Origin: an uncultured Spirochaetales bacterium
GTDB taxonomy: Bacteria > Spirochaetota > Spirochaetia > Sphaerochaetales > Sphaerochaetaceae
Direction of reading: 5' to 3'
Length of the DNA stretch: 6,899 nucleotides
Assembly: GCA_934276695.1 (NCBI GenBank)
Contig: CAKQTF010000054.1
Span: 1 to 6,899 of the forward strand
Shown: one piece after another, positions 5,379 to 6,899 of the stretch
How the letters are laid out: every line of letters starts with the position of its first letter
Position numbering within the stretch: the first letter of the stretch is position 1
The notes under the pieces: generated by a model
What the model saw: the letters and a program-made list of their open reading frames with translations, nothing else
Told to the model about the DNA's origin: nothing
Databases searched by the model: none
Program-made: the position numbers and the translations under genes

Positions 5379-6818
5379 ATGGCAAAGAAGAACCTGTTGA
5401 TATTATTCACAGACCAGCACAATAAGCACATGCTTGGCGCATATGGTAACAAGGCCGTAAGAACTCCTAACCTGGACTCAATTGCAGAAAAGGGCGCTCT
5501 TTTTACGGATGCCTATACTTCATGCCCGCTATGTGCACCGGCAAGGGCTTCCCTTGCATGCGGAGACTACGCATCAAGACATGGCTATTTCGATAATGCT
5601 CTTGCATATGATGGCGAATGCAGAAGCTGGGCCGGAAAACTTGAGGAATATGGAATCCATACGACGACAATAGGAAAGCTCCATTATAAATCAGATTCCC
5701 CTAAGACAGGCTTTCTTGATCAGAGAATACCGCTTCACATAAAGAATGGGGTAGGTGATGTCTACGGAGAGATAAGGGATAAGGAGATCACACGGCCACA
5801 GTTCAGGGATGCCTTATATGAAGCAAAGAGCGGAGAGACTGACTATATAAGATTTGATAGAGAGGTCGCAAGAAGGGCTGCTGCATTTCTTAAAGATGAA
5901 GCTCCTAGCAGAAAAGAGCCATTTGTCCTGATGGCGGATTTTGTATCTCCCCATTTTCCTCTTGCAGCTCCTGAGGAGTTCACAGGTTTATATAGGAGTG
6001 AGGATATTCCTGATCCTATCCAGTTCGATGAGAAGGCCTGGCCCCACCATCCTGTGATTGATGATTACCGCAGATACTGCTGTCAGGAGAATGTGCCTGC
6101 AGAGGTAAGAAAAGAGGCAATACGCATCTATTATGGCATGTGCTCTTTTGTTGATGCCCAGATCGGCATAGTCCTCGATGCACTCAGAGACTCCGGACTT
6201 GAGGATGATACTTATGTCCTATATCTCTCTGATCATGGGGATACCATGGGTGAGCATGGCGTCTTCTTCAAATCCACACTCTATGAAGGGAGCGCTGGGA
6301 TCCCAATGCTCTTGAAAGGGCCTGGGATTGAAGCTGGAAGAGTTGTTAAGTCTCCGGTATCTATTGTGGATGTTTATCCAACGGTACTGGAATGCGTAGG
6401 TGCTGATGAGGATGATTATGATAGGTCACTTCCTGGTGTTTCTCTCCTTGAGACACTGAGAAAGCCGGATTATGAGAGGGGGATTTATTCCGAATACCTG
6501 TCGTTCGGATTCTATACATCTGCTTTCATGCTTAGGAAATGGAAGTGGAAGTATATCTACTATGTAGGAGAAGCTCCACAGCTCTTCAATCTGGAAGAGG
6601 ATCCTGATGAATGCAATGATCTAGGGCTGGACAGTGATTATAGAGGGATCTGCAAAGCTATGGAGACAGAGCTCAGAAGCATAGTCGATCCAGAGAAAAT
6701 GGATGCTGAGGCAAAGAAGGCACAGGCAGATGTCCTGGAAAGAATGGGAGGAAGAGAAGAGTTCCTGAAGAGCTTTAGGCCTTCGCTGTTCTCTCCGATC
6801 CCTGATTTGAATAAATGA
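5379..6818 (+). CDS. Type I (formylglycine-dependent) sulfatase, cytoplasmic
   Basis: This 479-residue protein belongs to the alkaline phosphatase-like sulfatase family, nearest in style to choline-sulfatase-like and phosphonate monoester hydrolase-like members. Visible active-site pieces are the first strand LLILFTDQH with Asp12, the C52-A-P-A-R56 motif (CxPxR) whose cysteine becomes formylglycine, IGKLHY (99-103) with Lys100 and His102, SPHFP with His192, LSDHGDTMGEHG with Asp285 and His286, and Lys298. The tail (WKYIYYVGEAPQLFNLEEDPDE, then ERMGGREEF) is also family-typical. All catalytic positions look intact. There is no signal peptide or membrane anchor, so the enzyme should act in the cytoplasm, unlike most glycan sulfatases. 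Being a Cys-type enzyme, it needs a maturase (anSME or FGE), not seen in this window. It starts one base after tctA, so its substrate is plausibly what TctCBA imports (inference). A phosphodiester or phosphonate-ester substrate is the main alternative. Confidence 0.92.
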   Translation: MAKKNLLILFTDQHNKHMLGAYGNKAVRTPNLDSIAEKGALFTDAYTSCPLCAPARASLACGDYASRHGYFDNALAYDGECRSWAGKLEEYGIHTTTIGKLHYKSDSPKTGFLDQRIPLHIKNGVGDVYGEIRDKEITRPQFRDALYEAKSGETDYIRFDREVARRAAAFLKDEAPSRKEPFVLMADFVSPHFPLAAPEEFTGLYRSEDIPDPIQFDEKAWPHHPVIDDYRRYCCQENVPAEVRKEAIRIYYGMCSFVDAQIGIVLDALRDSGLEDDTYVLYLSDHGDTMGEHGVFFKSTLYEGSAGIPMLLKGPGIEAGRVVKSPVSIVDVYPTVLECVGADEDDYDRSLPGVSLLETLRKPDYERGIYSEYLSFGFYTSAFMLRKWKWKYIYYVGEAPQLFNLEEDPDECNDLGLDSDYRGICKAMETELRSIVDPEKMDAEAKKAQADVLERMGGREEFLKSFRPSLFSPIPDLNK

Positions 6819-6836
6819 GAGAAAAGGAGAAGAAGC

Positions 6837-6899
6837 ATGAATGAATGCGTATATGAGCTGAATGGGCTAAGGGTAGTGGATCTGACGAAGTACATAGAT
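6837..6899 (+). CDS. 5' end of a further operon gene (cyclase-like or CaiB/BaiF-like), truncated
   Basis: ATG 6837 follows the Shine-Dalgarno AAGGAGA (6824-6830) and lies 18 bases after the sulfatase stop. Only 21 residues are visible: MNECVYELNGLRVVDLTKYI followed by D. The LNGLRVVDLT core is like the first strand of CaiB/BaiF family III CoA-transferases (usually GLRVLDLTRxxAGP), but KYID does not continue with the expected AGP. It also resembles the start of cyclase-family (kynurenine formamidase-like) hydrolases, which begin with a VDLT/VDLS strand. The visible part cannot decide between them. It is almost certainly co-transcribed with the sulfatase. Confidence 0.72.
   Translation, partial: MNECVYELNGLRVVDLTKYID

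Noticed and set aside
1..6899. CRISPR array, insertion sequence, tRNA or toxin-antitoxin genes
   Set aside because: No direct repeat series, transposase motif, tRNA cloverleaf or small paired genes were seen on either strand; nearly all bases belong to the metabolic genes described.

Overview
The window looks like a catabolic stretch of a spirochaete chromosome, probably an anaerobic host-associated Spirochaetota relative of Treponema or Sphaerochaeta. This is inferred from the solute-binding protein's N-terminus, where a short hydrophobic leader runs into FANGTKE, a style common in that phylum, and from frequent AGA/AGG arginine and ATA isoleucine codons. No rRNA or other phylogenetic marker is present, so the assignment is tentative. 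All genes lie on the + strand.

Layout. Bases 1-809 hold the 3' part of a glycoside hydrolase family 43 enzyme (beta-xylosidase / alpha-L-arabinofuranosidase type): the end of the catalytic propeller plus the C-terminal beta-sandwich. Bases 887-2083 encode a ROK-family transcriptional regulator with an intact winged helix and zinc motif but with the kinase and sugar-binding residues replaced. Its ATG lies only 8 bases after a -10-like hexamer and has no Shine-Dalgarno, so the mRNA may be leaderless. A 147-base gap follows, with a terminator-like hairpin, a good sigma70-type promoter and a small palindrome in the promoter spacer.

Bases 2231-5377 encode a complete tripartite tricarboxylate transporter (TTT) in the order tctC (binding protein), tctB (small membrane subunit), tctA (large membrane subunit). 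The tctC-tctB gap is packed with three consecutive RNA hairpins, probably an mRNA stabiliser or attenuator that lets the binding protein outrun the membrane subunits. One base after tctA begins a type I sulfatase (5379-6818) with the formylglycine motif and metal ligands but no signal peptide. A further gene starts at 6837 and leaves the window; its 21 visible residues could be the start of a cyclase-family or CaiB/BaiF CoA-transferase-family protein.

How it may work together (inference): TctC captures a small anion, TctAB imports it using an ion gradient, the cytoplasmic sulfatase removes a sulfate ester, and downstream enzymes continue catabolism. The ROK protein is the obvious candidate controller, since no TctDE-type two-component system is seen here. 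The most notable points are a TTT transporter coupled to a cytosolic sulfatase, a ROK regulator that has lost its usual sugar-sensing residues, a binding protein with a non-standard ligand loop, and the hairpin cluster.
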